Source: Flavobacteriales bacterium
GTDB lineage: Bacteria; Bacteroidota; Bacteroidia; Flavobacteriales_C; GCA-002722245
DNA: 34,883 bases
Direction: 5' to 3'
NCBI GenBank assembly: GCA_023251075.1
Contig: JAHEZM010000031.1
Coordinates: 1-34,883, forward strand
A program made the position numbers and the translations under genes. The notes below the pieces were generated by a model. That model saw only the letters and a program-made list of their open reading frames with translations, did not search any database and was not told the origin of the DNA. Positions 32,790 to 34,883 of the stretch are shown one piece after another. Positions within the stretch are counted from its first letter, which is position 1. Each line of letters opens with the position of its first letter.

Positions 32790-34883
32790 ATGCAGAAATT
32801 TGTAGAAAACATACGCAATCGTCACGATGCCATTTATAAGGTGCTCTTGTTTTTGGGAACCGTTGTTTTTATTGTGTTTTTATTGCCCCGAGAGGTGTCG
32901 TTTAAGTACGAATTTCAAAAAAATATGCCTTGGCAGTATGGCGATTTGTACGCCCCTTATGAAATTCCAATACAAAAGAATGCCGATGAATTGCGTCAGG
33001 ATAGAATCAATGTTACTGCCAAACAGAAGTTGTATTACAAATACGATGAGGATAAGGCAGAACAAAAAGCAGTAGAGTTTGAGTTGGAGATCAGTAAATT
33101 ATTAACTGATGAGCTGAAAAATACTGGTGCAAATTTGTCGAGTACTGAACTAGACAAGATGGAATTAGTAAGAGAAAAATTTGTGCGTATTGGGATGCCT
33201 GTGGTAAACGATATCTACAAAAAAGGAATGATGGATTTCACGCAACAGGGAGAGGTTATTTCCGATACATCGGTTTTTTATGTGGTTAAACATAATGTTG
33301 CCGGCGAATATACTAAAGACGATATTTTTACTTTGCGAACAGCAATTGAATTTGCTGAAGGAATGTGGAAAAGAAATTACGAGGAAAAAGAAATTCTTTT
33401 AAAAGCTTTAGAAAATATTTTGCAGAAAGATGCTGCCAACGTTTTATATGATTCGCGAAAAACTAAGTTGGTACTCGAAGAAGAGTTATCGAAATTAGAA
33501 ACAGAAGCAGGAACATGGAAAGCCGGACAATTAATTGTTAAAAAAGGAGAGATTGTAAATAAAGAAAGATTTGAAATTTTAACCTCTTACAAGTTTAAAT
33601 ACGAATCGCAAATTTTAGAGAAAAACAAGAGAGTAGTAGTAACGATGGCTCAAGTTGTTTTGGTGGCAGTAGCTTTAGGATGTTTTTTCTTGTTCTTATT
33701 CTATTTCAGAAAAGAAATTTTCTATAACAATCGCCACATTGTTTTTTTACTAATGGCCATTAATTTTTTTGTATTGGCAACTTTGGTTTCCTTAAAAGTA
33801 AGTTGGTTGCAAGTGTATGTGGTTCCTTTTTGTTTGGTGCCGGTTATAGTGCGTTCTTTTTTTGATACACGTACCGCATTTTTCACACACTTAATTACAC
33901 TGATGATAGTGGGCTTCATGGTTTCCGATAGTTTCTCTTTTGTGTTTTATCAGTTTGTAGCAGGGATTGTAGCTATTTTTGGCTTTGCGAATTTCCGCCG
34001 TCGCTCACAATTGCTTATTACTTCAGCAATGGTGTTTTTGGCCTACAGCATTACTTTTTTCGCTCTCACTTTATTGCAAGAAGGAGATTTTAGTAAAATT
34101 CTTTTGCGCAACTATATGTGGTTTGCAGTGAGCTCTGCATTGATCATGTTTGCTTATCCATTGATTTTTGCCTTTGAGAAAATATTTGGATTTATCTCTG
34201 ATTTAACCTTGTTGGAATTGGCTGATACCAATAATAAGTTACTGCGAGAGTTGTCGCTGAAAGCACCCGGAACATTTCAACATTCACTACAAGTAGCGAA
34301 TTTGGCTGAAGCGGCAATTTATAAAGTAGGAGGGAACTCTTTACTTATTAGAACTGCTGCTTTGTACCACGACATTGGTAAAATGGAGCGCCCGATGTAT
34401 TTCATCGAAAATCAGGCAGGCGTTAATCCTCATCATGAATTATCGAGTGAAGAAAGTGCACGTATTATTATCGACCATGTACTTCATGGAATTGAAATAG
34501 CTAAGAAAAATCGTTTACCTGAACAAGTAATTGATTTTATTAGAACGCATCACGGAACTACCCGTGCTGAATATTTTTACAGAAAAGCCAAAGAAGATTT
34601 TCCTGAAGAAAGTCCTGAAGAAAGTTTATATACTTATCCCGGACCAATACCTTTTTCCAAAGAAACAGCAGTATTGATGATGGCCGATTCTGTGGAAGCG
34701 GCATCGAGAAGTATTAAGGATATCAACTCTGAAAAAATTGAGCAGCTGATCGAAAAAATAATCAACAAACAAATTGAAGAAGGTCAGTTTGCCAATGCCG
34801 ATATTACCTTAAAAGAGATTTCTCAAATCAAAAAGATTTTGAAAAAAATGTTGATGAACATTTATCATGTGAGGATTGAATAT
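32790..34883 (+). CDS. 7TM-HD phosphodiesterase, PgpH/YqfF-like (3' partial)
   Basis: Membrane protein with a cytoplasmic HD hydrolase domain; characterised members (PgpH) cleave the second messenger c-di-AMP. 698 codons are visible, with no stop before the window edge. An N-terminal helix (about 17-33) precedes a long extracytoplasmic region (about 35-285) ending in AGQLIVKKGEIVNKERFEIL. About seven helices follow (about 290-465, from VVVTMAQVVLVAVALGC), then a linker with TLLELADTNNKLLRELS. The HD domain holds GTFQHSLQVANLAEAA, the metal-binding LYHDIGKM (H527, D528), HHELS, IRTHHGT and MMADSVEAASR. All metal ligands are visible. Start ATG at 32790, divergent from the aminotransferase. Little seems to be missing at the C-terminus. 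Confidence 0.93.
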   Translation, partial: MQKFVENIRNRHDAIYKVLLFLGTVVFIVFLLPREVSFKYEFQKNMPWQYGDLYAPYEIPIQKNADELRQDRINVTAKQKLYYKYDEDKAEQKAVEFELEISKLLTDELKNTGANLSSTELDKMELVREKFVRIGMPVVNDIYKKGMMDFTQQGEVISDTSVFYVVKHNVAGEYTKDDIFTLRTAIEFAEGMWKRNYEEKEILLKALENILQKDAANVLYDSRKTKLVLEEELSKLETEAGTWKAGQLIVKKGEIVNKERFEILTSYKFKYESQILEKNKRVVVTMAQVVLVAVALGCFFLFLFYFRKEIFYNNRHIVFLLMAINFFVLATLVSLKVSWLQVYVVPFCLVPVIVRSFFDTRTAFFTHLITLMIVGFMVSDSFSFVFYQFVAGIVAIFGFANFRRRSQLLITSAMVFLAYSITFFALTLLQEGDFSKILLRNYMWFAVSSALIMFAYPLIFAFEKIFGFISDLTLLELADTNNKLLRELSLKAPGTFQHSLQVANLAEAAIYKVGGNSLLIRTAALYHDIGKMERPMYFIENQAGVNPHHELSSEESARIIIDHVLHGIEIAKKNRLPEQVIDFIRTHHGTTRAEYFYRKAKEDFPEESPEESLYTYPGPIPFSKETAVLMMADSVEAASRSIKDINSEKIEQLIEKIINKQIEEGQFANADITLKEISQIKKILKKMLMNIYHVRIEY

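Overview
This is an AT-rich bacterial chromosome segment from a member of the Bacteroidota. The assignment rests on two proteins with type IX secretion (T9SS) sorting domains, a lack of Shine-Dalgarno sequences before most starts, several matches to the phylum's TAnnTTTG -7 promoter box, and phylum-typical families (SusD-free secreted proteins, an orphan ECF sigma factor, a short Smr protein). I cannot name the genus. No tRNA, rRNA, CRISPR array, prophage or transposase gene was found.

Layout. 1-2485 (-) is a GH18 chitinase cut off at its C-terminus by the window edge. 2644-3911 holds methylglyoxal synthase (+) and a tandem universal stress protein (-) whose stop codons overlap. 3982-6196 (-) is tgt-lptG. 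6290-9122 (+) is a glycosyltransferase, an ECF sigma factor, rsmG and a small lipoprotein, closed by a strong terminator shared with the next block. 9175-20220 (-) is the most notable region: transcribed in the order TerB-ABCG transporter, small His-containing exported protein, SulP anion permease, outer-membrane porin, dabA, dabB. 20293-21640 (-) is a pair of unrecognised exported proteins. 21850-25330 (+) is pfkA and priA. 25327-26496 is a divergent NUDIX hydrolase and short Smr protein. 26738-28222 (+) is a T9SS cargo protein with three degenerate repeats. 28293-32731 (-) is acs, a composite inverted-repeat element, the heptose kinase and an aminotransferase. 32790-34883 (+) is a 7TM-HD phosphodiesterase, cut off at its C-terminus by the right edge.

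How the genes may work together. The dabA-dabB-porin-sulP block looks like a complete supply line for inorganic carbon: a porin for the outer membrane, a SulP permease and a DAB complex for the inner membrane. DabA has all four zinc ligands at the spacing known from the characterised protein. No carbon-fixation gene is seen here, so the likely use is bicarbonate for anaplerotic and biosynthetic carboxylation in a heterotroph; this is inference. pfkA, mgsA and acs are central-carbon genes that happen to lie in the window but in separate transcription units. tgt, lptG, rsmG, priA and the heptose kinase are housekeeping functions in tRNA and rRNA modification, outer-membrane assembly and replication restart.
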